The position numbers and the translations under genes are program-made. From the NCBI RefSeq assembly GCF_019649055.1, contig NW_026570228.1, forward strand, positions 1,302,001-1,366,000: a stretch of DNA of 64,000 nucleotides, written 5' to 3'. Below, in pieces: positions 20,481 through 30,362 of this stretch (the first letter of the stretch is position 1; the number at the start of each line of letters is the position of its first letter). Below the pieces are notes generated by a model. That model was given only the letters and a program-made list of their open reading frames with translations. It was not told where the DNA came from and ran no database searches. The stretch comes from Paramacrobiotus metropolitanus. Lineage: Eukaryota > Tardigrada > Eutardigrada > Parachela > Macrobiotidae.

Positions 20481-20865
20481 CTAAAAGGAAATTTTTTTTC
20501 TTCTCAGTGTACGGTTGCTTATAACTAAAATTGTATGCCTATAATCAAACTTATAATTTAAGCGCATACAATGTTTATTCATCAGTTGCCAAATTTAATA
20601 CCATAATGTCAAGCTTAAACACGTCCAGCATAATGTCGAAATTATCGCAATATACTAAATTAATCATCATCATCAAAACGTCTATACAGTTGCAGAGTAT
20701 AACACGATTAACAATAATACGGTGGATGGATGAAAAACCAAATTCAAAAAGTTATTGATAATTACACGTGCACATGCCCATAACATACACAGCCGCTTTA
20801 ATTATTCATGCTTAATAACAGGAAATGGTACCGAAACCGCAGATAAATATAGTGTGCCGCCGAAC
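20481..20865. other. AT-rich gap, element B
   Basis: No gene is seen. It should hold the 5' end or first exon of PolB and the 3' end of the Pro/Asn-rich frame. No ATG followed by a good donor was found on the minus strand. Confidence 0.4.
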
Positions 20866-21458
20866 TTACTGAAATCCGTTGTTGTTGTTGTTATCGTCCT
20901 GGTTGTTGTTGTCTCTGTGTATGCCGAAACCATGCATGATGTTCATCATCATGTCGTATTCTCGTTGATAGGCATCTGGTTCATACCAGTGGGGAAACGG
21001 CTGTCCATATCCGGCCATTCCAGGGTTGTAAAAAGGCCTCCCGGGAATATAACCCGGAAATCCCCATGGGCGAACCAGCTGAAATGGGACGTTGGGTCGA
21101 ATAGTCAGTTCAGCACGCGATACTGCTGGTGTCAAATTGGAAGTGCTGGGGCGCGGTCCCGGCACAACTGGCGGACGGCGTAATCCAGGTATCGCTACCG
21201 GTGGCCATGGTCGTGGAGCTGAGGGGGCGCTGAGTACCCCTAGGACACGACCAGCTCCGTACTGTACCGGTGATGCTGGCATGTTGGCAAAGCGCTCATG
21301 GATCGCCTTGCGCTTCTTGAACGGGGCCGGTGGCGCTTGCTTCCGGTTGCCAGGTGGTGCTAAATACGTCTGCACCAACGCTTTGCGTTTCTTGTTCTGC
21401 GAGACGACGATGACATCGTCGTCGTCACTGTCGCTGTGGTTAGAATCCTCCCATGGCG
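20866..21458 (-). CDS. Pro/Gly- and Asn-rich terminal exon, unknown protein (element B cargo)
   Basis: An open exon of 593 bases that starts at a good acceptor (GTTGTAG|CGCC) and ends at TAA 20866. It begins APWEDSNHSDSDDDDVIVV (acidic), continues with basic nuclear-signal-like clusters (NKKRKA, FKKRKAIHERF), then long Pro/Gly/Arg-rich and Tyr/Pro-rich stretches, and ends in an Asn run. It is probably a disordered nuclear protein. Its incoming phase (one base) equals the phase at the end of exon 2 of the neighbouring gene at 21618-22132, so it may be an alternative last exon of that gene. Otherwise its first exon is unseen. Function unknown. Confidence 0.5.
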
Positions 21459-21617
21459 CTACAACGCACACATAAACACAATAATAACACTGCACACATA
21501 CAGCTAAACTAGTATATCAACAAAAAACAGTAGTCAAAATATATTAGTGTCTACAAAATTATTTGTCAATGACATTTTAAGCACGACATAGGAATTATTC
21601 AAAAAAAACTAACGCCA

Positions 21618-22132
21618 CTAACGACTGCCGGCAGTTGGTCGTATTGTGGAGTTTTGCGTGTTGTTGCTGTGCTGCTTGCCCACTTCATCCACAATGATGA
21701 TGCTTCCGTTGTCCGTTGTTCCCAAATTTTCATCTGATAATACAGTCTAAATTTATTCAGTGACGCTAATGAATTAAAAAACAAACAAGAATAATTATTT
21801 TTCCTCACCACTGGTATTGCTTATGCCGGGTGCAGTTTCCTGAATACCACAAGCTCGCTCGATGTTTGCAATAACTTGATTAAAAGGGAAGAAGATTCAG
21901 TTACTTTCTCTGACAAATTAGTTACTTTCTTTAAATTAATGAATGAATAAAAAGATGACTTTCCGCACATACCTGCATCAACATCTGCATTGTTAACTTC
22001 CGGGAAACCCTCCCTGGAAATAGCTGCCAACAAACTACCATTACCATCAAAGATGCCACTTAAGTTTAAGTCCGAAAAGCTGACATCGCCAAAACCGGCG
22101 TTCAGCGGCGTTGATGTTGCACGTTCACTCAT
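21618..22132 (-). CDS. Small acidic three-exon gene, unknown (element B cargo)
   Basis: Exons 21973-22132, 21809-21874 and 21618-21733. All junctions have GT-AG and phase 1, giving 113 residues. It starts MSERATSTPLNAGFGDVSF, with middle ANIERACGIQETAPGIS and end TIRPTAGSR. It is rich in Ser, Thr, Asn and Asp, so probably flexible. No family is recognised. It lies between PolB and the multi-exon gene at 22816-24560, all on the minus strand inside the TIRs. Consistent phase in three exons makes chance unlikely. Exon 2 can also join in phase to the exon at 20866-21458. Confidence 0.5.
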
Positions 22133-22815
22133 TTCAAATACAAAGTCAGAACAATCGAAATTACAACGGTTGGAAATTAGAATACGTGTGCTTTCCGTGC
22201 AGCTCTGAAGTGAAACTGATTTAAAAATGAGCATGTTCATCGCGGCAGCGGCGCATTGACGGCTGGCCAGCCATTTTAGAAGGCATGTTATAAATTTTAT
22301 GGCTTTCTGGACTCGATTATTGGCCGCATGGGCACTTGCGTCTGTTCTCTAAACGATTTTTAATTTGTGGTGTACGCGGTGGAACTAATGGAGCACATCA
22401 GAAACGTGGAGCGCACACTTTTCCCTTTGATTATGATGACCGCTGTGTGTGGAAGTTCTTAAGTAAACATACGGCTACATGATTATATAGATTTGCTAAA
22501 TATGCATGCAACCATATATAAACACGCGCTGATTTTGTTACTGACAGGTGAAGCGTAAATAGCGCCATAATTTCCTAGAGAAGCTAATGTTTTAATTGTC
22601 TTCAAGTAGACCAATACCGTTGAAATTTTTTTGATATGCATTGAAAAGAATTCGTAACCCAAGGAAAAACATAGTATAAGTGATTATTAATACAGACATC
22701 AGAAATACTGCAGAGCAAATCATTTAGTACACAAAATACGTAAGCCAAAATAAATGCACACATGATTTTCTTTTACAGGAAAGATGTTAAAAATGACAGA
22801 CAACCATTTACTCAT
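22133..22815. other. Intergenic gap, element B
   Basis: AT-rich sequence with no open frame of note on either strand. It presumably carries the promoter of the small three-exon gene and the 3' end of the gene to its right. Confidence 0.4.
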
Positions 22816-24560
22816 TCACTCATTTTTAATACTGCCGTAGTGTTTCCCATTGTGTCGCACAATTACACGTCCGCCCGGTGCGAACTTGATGTATGGTCGC
22901 TGAGGCTCGGTCTTGTCTCTCGCTGCGTCTTTCTCTTTAGCAACGAAATACGGACATGGCTTGCGCTTCTTCCGTCCTTTCCTGTCGTCTCCCACAACGT
23001 GGCGGACACATTGTTGACGTGCCTTGGACCGCTGCTCGTGGGAAAAGATATGCACGGCCGACTTGTCTTTGGCCTTCTTGTAACAGTAGCCGCACGAGTA
23101 TCCGCCTACTTCCGCAACCTGCTCCATCTTCCGCTTCAGTGCTGCTCGATTCAATGCATCGTCGTCTTTCCACAGCGGCAGATCCCAGTCCTTATGGGTT
23201 GGGTCTGCTTCGGGAATATGGGTGATGTCCAGGTCGCCCAGTTCACAAATATCCATTAGGTATCTGCGATACCAGCTGCCCGACACATAGATTCGCCCGT
23301 TCCGGCGGACTATCACCGAACGCTTCAGGTCGAAATACGCCACACTGCCATCATAGGCTACAGTCGCCGTATGCTTGCGCGGGGTCTTCTGCGGTTCCGG
23401 TGTAACCTTACGGGCATCGGTTCGCGCCCTCTTTGCAGGCACCATAGTCTGCGCCGCCTAAAGAACATCCAATAGTTATTAGAAAAATAGTAGTGGAGTC
23501 AAAACCTAGTGGTGGAGTCAAAACCTAGTGGTGGAGTCAAAACCCAGTGGTGGAGTCAAAACCTAGTAGTGGAGTCAAAATAGCACTGGTTATATCAGAC
23601 TTACCCGTTTACGGTAGTACGACCAAGTGCCGGGTTCATCGGGGTCTTCGCTCTCTTCGCCATCATCATCGCTCTCCTCGTCATTGTCATCGCCGTGGCC
23701 CTCCACACCGCCACCCTCTTCCCCTTCATCGTCATCGCTTTCTGCATTGCTACCGTCCGTATCGTCATCCTCATCGCCTGAGGTTGCGTCTTCGTACTCG
23801 TACTCGTCGTCGCTGTCGCTGCTGCTATCGTCATCACTCCCATTCCCGTCTTCATTGCCGCCGGGATGCTCATCGCCATCTACCAGGTCAAGAACAGACC
23901 TATACTGCCCCCGGGAACGCAGCGTGGCAAGTGTACCTGGATCGCACATACGTGCCGTCTGTCGCTGCCGTGGTGCATGAGACGCTGGCGTGCTCTCCCG
24001 GGACGAGTGGACCGAAGCGGTGCGGTACCGCGTATTGCGCGGAGTGCTGGCCGTTGTTGACGGCAATCGTGAGGACGAATCAGCCACCCGTCCGGCTCTG
24101 GCTTCCAGCAGCCGCTTCCGGTTGTACTCCGCGTCTACAGCGACGGCGGCTTCAAACTATAACAAGTAATAGACATGAGCTTAAAAAAATTAAGGTCTAA
24201 ACAAAGCCACTAACTCACCTCCTCATCGGTCATACGTCGGATAGCCGCTGGATCGCGGTCGCTCAACGGGATGTATGGTGGCGGAGGTGCTTGCACGCTG
24301 GCCGTCGTCCCCGCTCTAAACAATGTACAAAGAACAAATACGATATGCATGATACACTGTAAATGGTAGTATACGTATGAACAAATGCCAGTGTGACAAA
24401 ATAATTTTCCACCTACCTGCGCGGAATCAGCCAGATTGCTACGGTTGCGACGGGCCGGTGTTCTTGATCCCGCTTGTGATCCAGGGCTGCCGCGGATGGA
24501 AGCGGCCGGGGATGGTCTCGTGGACGCCGTGCGCGAGCGTGTAGCGCGTACACTAGACAT
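22816..24560 (-). CDS. Four-exon gene: basic N-terminus, acidic middle, Cys-containing C-terminus (element B cargo)
   Basis: Exons 24413-24560 (donor uncertain by 4 bases), 24219-24313, 23605-24156 and 22816-23457, summing to an open frame of about 478 residues. The N-terminus is Ser/Arg-rich (MSSVRATRSRTASTRPS). Exon 2 carries YIPLSDRDPAAIRRMTDEE. Exon 3 is Arg/Ser-rich then a run of more than 60 mostly Asp/Glu/Ser/Gly residues ending TWSYYRKR. Exon 4 has RYLMDICELGDLDITHIPE, then YSCGYCYKKAKDKSAVHIFS with Cys and His that might bind zinc, and two Arg/Gly-like strand repeats (VIVRRNGRIYVSG near the start, VIVRHNGKHYGSI at the end). It may be a nuclear chromatin-type protein. No family is recognised, and it could be captured host sequence. 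Its third intron holds the repeat array at 23491-23580. Confidence 0.55.
23491..23580 (+). repeat. Five-copy 19-base tandem array
   Basis: Unit GTGGAGTCAAAACCTAGTG, nearly perfect, in the third intron of the gene at 22816-24560. Its first 12 bases are the unit seen at 6716-6808 and 18393-18425. Confidence 0.9.
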
Positions 24561-24975
24561 TTTCCTGCCAAACACACACTATTACTACTAACACATTTTT
24601 ATTTTTAGCATGTATGCTACATGTAATGTGTAGGATCTTACCTGGTACAGAATCGGCACGATAGATATCCAAAAACAAACGTACACACAATCCGTACTCG
24701 AAAACCAATAATCCAGATAATCCAGATGATGTAAAAGTAGGTTTTGCGTAAGAACTTCTGAGATTTCGAAAATTAATCAAAAAAAATTCAGGTTCTTTGC
24801 AAGAGTACCTGCAGACTGTCAAAATATGCGCGCTGTGCGTTGGCTTTGCACGCTGCCGTAGCAACTGTATCCTGGTACAGTATTGTCCTTCTGCGAAGAA
24901 GGCTAATTAAAGTGCACTGTTCTGTGCTGCCTAATTGTGTAATAGACGCACTTTGCATTATCTGCGTGGTCAACG

Positions 24976-24978
<3 letters not shown>

Positions 24979-25015
<37 letters not shown>
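24979..25015 (+). repeat. (TC)n microsatellite
   Basis: About 18 TC dinucleotides just inside the right TIR of element B. The gap 24561-24978 shows no gene. Confidence 0.95.
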
Positions 25016-25017
<2 letters not shown>

Positions 25018-25051
25018 ATTGACCAGATCGCAATTTATTACTGGCCGTTAC

Positions 25052-25237
25052 GGCCATAAAATGCGGAATGTATGGACACAGGTGTGTTTGCACAGCTGTG
25101 TTGTGGTTCTCACTGTTCCCTATCAAATTGTTTGTTTACTTAAGGAATTTTTACGACTTTGACCTCCTCCCTGGTCCCTTTCAAAATGGTTTTACGATTT
25201 ATTTGTTTAATACCCCAGGGTGTAAACCGTGACTACT
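25052..25237 (-). repeat. Right terminal inverted repeat of element B
   Basis: Inverse copy of 5405-5590, ending GACTACT, followed by the target duplication GGTGT. Confidence 0.95.
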
Positions 25238-25313
25238 GGTGTGCATGCTGATCTATGACAGCATCATTGAAATCGATCAGCACCGTCAGCTAATTGCTGA
25301 CTTTACAACATGA
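25238..25313 (+). pseudogene. MCP C-terminus (element A), continued after element B
   Basis: Directly after the target duplication the MCP frame of 5404 resumes without a shift and encodes the last 23 or so residues, with MLIYDSIIEIDQHRQL, ending TGA 25311-25313. It corresponds to ILIYHNRNALIEID at the end of the element B MCP. This proves that the MCP gene was one piece before element B arrived. Confidence 0.9.
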
Positions 25314-25686
25314 ACACACAAGAAATTAGCTCGGCCCTCCACGGAAATCCCCAGACCACAGCGGTATTTCGTGGGGTCTACGCGAGTGATCAAGTTCAAA
25401 GCACTCTGGCACTTTTCCCGGGAGCGTGTGTGGTAAATACCAACCCCGCCGACAAGGAAGGTGAGCACTGATCGCGCTGTACCAAGAACGAGCTGGAAAA
25501 ATGGAAATGTTTGATTCATACGGGAGAACTTTGGAACGCTACTCTCAGCATTTCGCGTCACTGGCGGTTGTCAATGAAATAACTCTACAAAATGAACAGT
25601 TTCAATCTGAATTTAGTACTGTCTGTGGACAGTACTGTTTGTTTTTTATTCTACGAGGCTGTGGTGGTGAATCATACACAAATAAT
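25310..25686 (+). pseudogene. Adenain-type protease, 5' part (element A)
   Basis: ATG at 25310 overlaps the MCP stop (ATGA). It opens MNTQEISSALHGNPQTT. The His motif VNTNPADKEGEH runs into a premature TGA at 25469-25471, where the family has Trp, and one missing base explains it. The next frame then continues with MEMFDSYGRT (acidic motif) and CGQYCLFFI (nucleophile Cys), up to 25686, where a Harbinger element is inserted. It matures virion proteins in related viruses. It is dead here through both the indel and the insertion. Confidence 0.8.
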
Positions 25687-26026
25687 AGTCCATTACATCA
25701 AGACACCTTCCCACTTGTTACCGATTCACTTGTACAGATCAAATTCCATTGAGATAAGCGCAACAGCTGGGATTGGCGATATGAAGTATGACGCACATAC
25801 AACTTCCAAAACGTTATGCCGAAATGAAAAGCAAGTCCCGAGCTGCTTTCCATTTCGGCATTGCACTCTCGCATCAGTGTCTGCACGTTTCACATGAATG
25901 AGCGCAAGCAGATTAACTTCATGGTGTGTTGGCTTTCAAAATAGACCGTGGAATAATACTGACAAAGAAATTAACTGACCCACGCTTTTCCAAAATCTGA
26001 TTTTGTCATATGCTGTAATACTGTTG

Positions 26027-27476
26027 ATGGCCGAAAAAAGCAATCCACCGGCGCGAGCTATAATGCCGGCCGCTTCTGCTTATTCTACGCCTGATGAGTT
26101 GCAAAACGCTAACGCTAAAGAAAAGAAGAAGAGAGAAAATCACAGATGGACTGAACGAGAGGAGCACTTATTGGTTGAATGGTAGCAAAATCCGGATAAT
26201 TACCACTAGTGGAAATGCGCCGGGAAGAAGGATACTGTGGCCGGAAGCGGGGAAGCAAACCGGCGGGAAGCAAACCACAAAAGTGCAGCCAAACGGGAAA
26301 ATTAAGACGGACGTTGCGAAGATGCTGGTAAAATATCTGGTTGCAAAATGTGGAGTTAACGCCAAAATCCGCACTGCGAAGAACATCAATGAAAAGATTT
26401 CGGGGTTTGAAAGTAAATGGCGCGAAGTTAACACCTGGCTGAAAAGAACCGGAAACGGGTTAATGCATCCGGATGAATCTCGTGAAAGCCGACTACAGCG
26501 AACGAACATACGAGGTGAAACGTGATTAATTTTATTACGAAGCAATATAGACAAAAGCTCAATGTAATAGAAAGTATAACAGCTTTTAAAATTTTTATTC
26601 GGCTTAATCAACAATATTTCCATTCTCGTATGGATAAAAATATACTGTAATTTTAAAGGAAGTGTGCCAGAACATATTACAAAACTCGTATACATATGAA
26701 AACTTTCGCTTTCTCGAACTCTCTTAAACTGATGCATTATGTGACCATTTTGTAAGCATTAATTAAAAGTTATTAAAAGCTTTCTATGATGTAGCAATAT
26801 AAACGGTATACACTGGCGTGCAACGTTACCGATACAAGAAGAATTTTGCACAAATTGCACAGATACTTGACACGTATATTTTGCTTTTATAGACGAAGTG
26901 AAAGATCAGTTCAAATAGTTTTTCGACTTGGACGCTGTCTTTGTGGAGCGTCCTTCGAATGAACCGGCTTATGTCTCAAATACCGGATCAAACAACAATG
27001 ATGATGCGATGTCAGTGATGCGATTGAACGCAGCCGGCGACGACGACAGCGATGAGCCCTATACACCTCCACCGCCTACAACTGCAAATAACGGTCGCGG
27101 GGAGAACAATACGGAGACGGAAGATCATAGAAGCTATCAAGATATGGTACTGGACGGTGACGTAGACCGCGAAATCGAACCGGCATCAGCTGATCCGGGC
27201 AAGATTGTTATCGAAGACAAAAAAAAAAAGAAACGCCAGAAAACTGTGGATTTTTCGGAAGCTGTTATGGTCATCAAGAAAAAAAAATATAAACGTTTCG
27301 AAGAGGAAGTAGCACTTGCTAGAATGAGAGAAAATCGCATGGAGCGTCTGCAAAAGCGCCAACTTGAATTTTAAGAAAAACAACTGGACCACCAGAAAAG
27401 CAAACAGGAAGTGCGGAAAACGGAGGCGGAAAATTGCAGAATGGAGTTAGAACTGCTGATGCGAAAAAATAACTAA
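26027..27476 (+). pseudogene. Myb/SANT-like DNA-binding protein of Harbinger 1
   Basis: Starts ATG 26027. The block HRWTEREEHLLVEW is a trihelix/Myb-like helix, followed by a TAG at 26183. The frame then shifts to one with NGKIKTDVAKMLVKYLV and KISGFESKWREVNTWLKRTG, typical of the second half of these domains. After an AT-rich gap, 26928-27374 encodes an acidic linker and a Lys-rich region, with one TAA (27372) before the coiled-coil-like end to 27476. In Harbinger elements this partner brings the transposase to the TIRs and the nucleus. Several stops and shifts mean it is non-functional. Confidence 0.65.
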
Positions 27477-27866
27477 ATTGCCCGAATTTTGTTCCGAGTA
27501 ACCATCTATTTGCATTTACTGTGTCTTTTGTATATTGCATACTGTCCTGTATAGTTTTAATGTTTCTATGCATTTTGTAAATTTAAACTGTGAATATCTC
27601 TCTAAACTCTGTATGTATTATTATCTGCATTGTCTATGTATCATTATATTACAGTCAATTTCCCCTGTTGATTTCAGCTTATTAAAACTGTGCGTATCGG
27701 ATCACGAAGTAAAATGCATTAAATCGGTGCGGTATTTTTTACCAGTAAAGTGTCTTTTATCGTTAAAGCGTGATACACAGTCGCTTTAAGCTAATATATA
27801 TATGAATACGTGCTCACTGGTCAGTTTGTTATGCAGTGGTATTCGTGTTGTAAATTTAGCAAGTAT

Positions 27867-28377
27867 GTACAAGCCCATCCAACAATTCTTTGACCGCTGT
27901 AAGCGGGAATTTAAAGAAACGTGGGCGTGTGCCATTTAATGTGCTTCGACACATCACGCCACATGAGTCTGCGTATTGAACGTAAATAAGCAACAAATCT
28001 GCCAGAATCTTTACAAATCTATTCCAGTGCGATATGGGAAGGTCTTCCACGCAGGTGGCGGTCGAATTGAGTACCGATATTTGGTTCCATATTTCGTTTC
28101 ATAAATGGTAGTTCATAAACTGATCTGTTTCTTTTGTAGTTACTGGTAATTTAACTATGATAATTCTAACTGCGATCTGTTTGGTTTTGTTGATTAACCT
28201 GATAATTTTAACTGTGATGATGCTTTATCGGTGATTAACTGTGATCTAATGTATTATTGTTGGTTGAATACTTATAAATATATCTGCCACTACACTACGA
28301 TGCGTAATTGCATTACTGTGCGCGATTTATATGCGCTGCGCTTACAGCGGTCAAAGAATCGTTGGATGGGCTTGTAC
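27867..28377. mobile_element. MITE nested in Harbinger 1
   Basis: A 511-bp AT-rich non-coding element. The TIRs start GTACAAGCCCATCCAAC and extend about 40 bases with one or two differences. It is flanked on both sides by TAT. The interior has T-rich direct repeats and no gene. Confidence 0.75.
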
Positions 28378-28521
28378 TATGTACATACTATGAGTAGTAT
28401 AATAATCATATACAAAATTATGTGTCTGTGTTTGTACACCGTATTTATCAACAGCAAGCGACACGTTTCTCCGGTTTTTATTTGCATTATTAAGCAACGC
28501 AGTCTTATTAATTGTTTATTT

Positions 28522-29780
28522 CTACTCAATTATGCTAGTAACTATGAAATTTATTATACGCTCGCGTTTGTCTTGTCGGTCTTCCGTTTCGTCCCTGTGC
28601 GGCTCCGCATCATTGTTGTCTTCGTTGTTCTTGTCTTCTTCTTGCTCCCAGTCTTCGTCAACCTCGTCTGCGTTTATTACGCATAAACTGTGCAATATAC
28701 AACAGCATCTCAACCAGTAAACAGCTCTAGTGTGACTTCCGCCATCTGTTATGTAAGTTCTTAAGCCACGCAGACACTGAAATCGAGCTTTTACGTTACC
28801 GATTGTATGCTCAATTGTAACGCGAGCAGAACAGTGGAGAAACTGAAATGTACTACGAAATGGCGTGGTAACGTTGTTTTTCCGAAAAGGCGGCATAATG
28901 GTGGTAGTGCAAGACTAGGCGCTATCGGCTAACAGGTGATCTTGTCCTTGGAAAATTCCGTAGCATTTGTTCCGAGCGGGAAATTTTTGAAAACTCTTGC
29001 GTCATGCACAGAACCAGGATATCCGCAAGATGCGAGTAAAATCAAACGGTCGGAGTCACAAACCAACATGGCGGCTAATGCATAACGATGCTTCCGGTTG
29101 TAATAATCTTCGCCATTAAGCCATGGTTTGTATTCTAGAACTATGTCGGTGCCATCCACAAAACCCAAACAGTGAGGAAAGTGAAATTTGTTCTTGATCT
29201 TCTCCTTAATTAAAGTTTTCTCAGCCTGATTTGGCCATCGTATTACATCGTTTTCAATGGAAAATAGAGCTACGATAACTCTACGATTGTAATTTTCCAC
29301 TGCACCTTCTGAAATCCCGAATCGTCGAGCAACTTTTCCCACTGCACCGCCATTCCCAAATGTTCCGAACCGATGCAGAGCGACAGTTAACTGGTCAGCA
29401 ACGGATGCCTTGGCATGCATAGAATTATTCACGAAAATGGGATGATCACATATTTTGCCAAGCACGATGTTAAATGTTGACCTTTCAATCCGGCATTCTT
29501 GTCGAAATCTGTCATCGTCCAGGCGTGGCAGAATAAGTCGAAGAAAATCCATACTTTTCGGCACCGTTAAACGGGGATTTAAATAACGAGTAACGTGCAC
29601 GTAGCCTCGAATTATTAAAAGAAGTGACTCATCTTCTTCATGTCTACGTGCAGAATGCAGCAATAACTCTTGTTCATCCGATAAAAATCGAAGTGATGAA
29701 TTTGTTCGCGAGGAATTCAATAAAATCAGCTTTTTGACAAGTTCTATTGCTAATTTTCCTTTATTTTTGCGCGGGGCCAT
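28522..29780 (-). pseudogene. DDE_Tnp_4 (Harbinger) transposase, frameshifted
   Basis: From ATG 29780 (MAPRKNKGKLAIELV). The N-terminal helix-turn-helix region contains VARRFGISEGAVENYNRRV. The catalytic core has FVDGTDIVL (first Asp), ASCGYPGSVHDARVFKN (second Asp) and, in another frame after a break near 28900-28930, ARVTIEHTIGNVKARF (Glu). A C-terminal acidic tail (VDEDWEQEEDKNNED) follows. It would cut and move the element at its TIRs. The break of one or two bases, plus a lost linker, separates the Glu part. It is convergent with the Myb-like gene. Confidence 0.75.
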
Positions 29781-30061
29781 ATTAAGAATATTACGCACAC
29801 GGTTATTGCAAAAAGTCCAAACTTTGCAGATGCAAACTGGATTTCCTCTGAAATATGCAAGCAAAAGATACAAGCGCATTGCACTTTTCTTCGCGCCAAA
29901 ACATATGGCGGTGTTTTGATGTAGCGTTCATTGCTGTCTTGATGCCAGTTCATCTGTTATCACGCTAATGGCTTTTTTTTATGCCTCACTTGCTTTCGAG
30001 GGACTTCGATCTTTACAAGTGATTCGGTAACAAGTGGGAAGGTGTCTTGATGTAATGGACT

Positions 30062-30199
30062 ATTGTGCATTTGTTTGCGGATAGTCGACTAAGCAACGAT
30101 AAAATGGTCTGTCAGTATATCAGTTCTTTTTTCGACATAAATACAACCATGATTGATGGGGCTCTGCTTTGGCAAATACGCAAGCGTTTATTGAAATAA
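30062..30199 (+). pseudogene. Protease 3' end (element A), after Harbinger 1
   Basis: The protease frame continues from the insertion to TAA 30199, with SNDKMVCQYISSFFDIN and a basic end (IRKRLLK). The open frame over 45 codons directly after the transposon end supports the insertion boundary. Confidence 0.75.
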
Positions 30200-30362
30200 A
30201 AATATGAAAAGAATAGTGCCAGTTCATCTCGCTAACCACTTGAACACGTTAACAATTATCCGTTGCAATAGTGCGCCCAACATTTCCACGAATACGATTT
30301 TTATGCAACATTAAAATAAGACTCCACATCCATTTCCAGAGCTTGCTCAATTCCCAGCTTTT

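Larger units (their letters stand above)
5405..25237. mobile_element. Element B: full-length Maverick/Polinton (adintovirus-like) element
   Basis: A 19,833-bp element bounded by 186-bp terminal inverted repeats (5405-5590 and 25052-25237) that differ at one base near 5530. It begins AGTAGTC and ends GACTACT, and Polintons typically begin AG. The flanks are TGGTGT on the left (5399-5404) and GGTGT on the right (25238-25242). The last T of the element makes a 6-bp TGGTGT duplication if it is counted as target, and six bases is the usual Maverick target duplication. Contents: LRR membrane protein (-), small plus genes, ATPase and two virion-type genes (+), then protease, MCP, pX-like, penton-like and integrase (-), two short plus frames, PolB (-), and three intron-rich cargo frames (-). 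Near-identical TIRs imply a recent insertion, into the MCP gene of element A. Confidence 0.93.
25687..30061. mobile_element. Harbinger/PIF-type DNA transposon 1, in the element A protease
   Basis: A 4,375-bp element with about 55-bp imperfect TIRs (AGTCCATTACATCAAGACAC at both ends). The flanking triplets are AAT on the left and ATT on the right, which fits a 3-bp duplication with one change, and the protease frame resumes right after ATT. It encodes a Myb/SANT-type protein (plus) and a DDE_Tnp_4-type transposase (minus), the two-gene plan of Harbinger. Both genes are broken. A 511-bp MITE is nested between them. Confidence 0.8.

Noticed and set aside
23491-23580. Array that could look like a small CRISPR
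   Set aside because: Units are 19 bases with no unique spacers, in an intron of a eukaryotic element.
23547-24200. A 217-codon plus-strand frame rich in Arg, His and Ser
   Set aside because: It is the antisense of the acidic exon of the gene on minus, which has splice signals and phase agreement.
28231-28686. A 151-codon plus frame, Tyr/Ile/Val-rich
   Set aside because: Overlaps a MITE and the antisense of the transposase tail; composition reflects AT-rich DNA.
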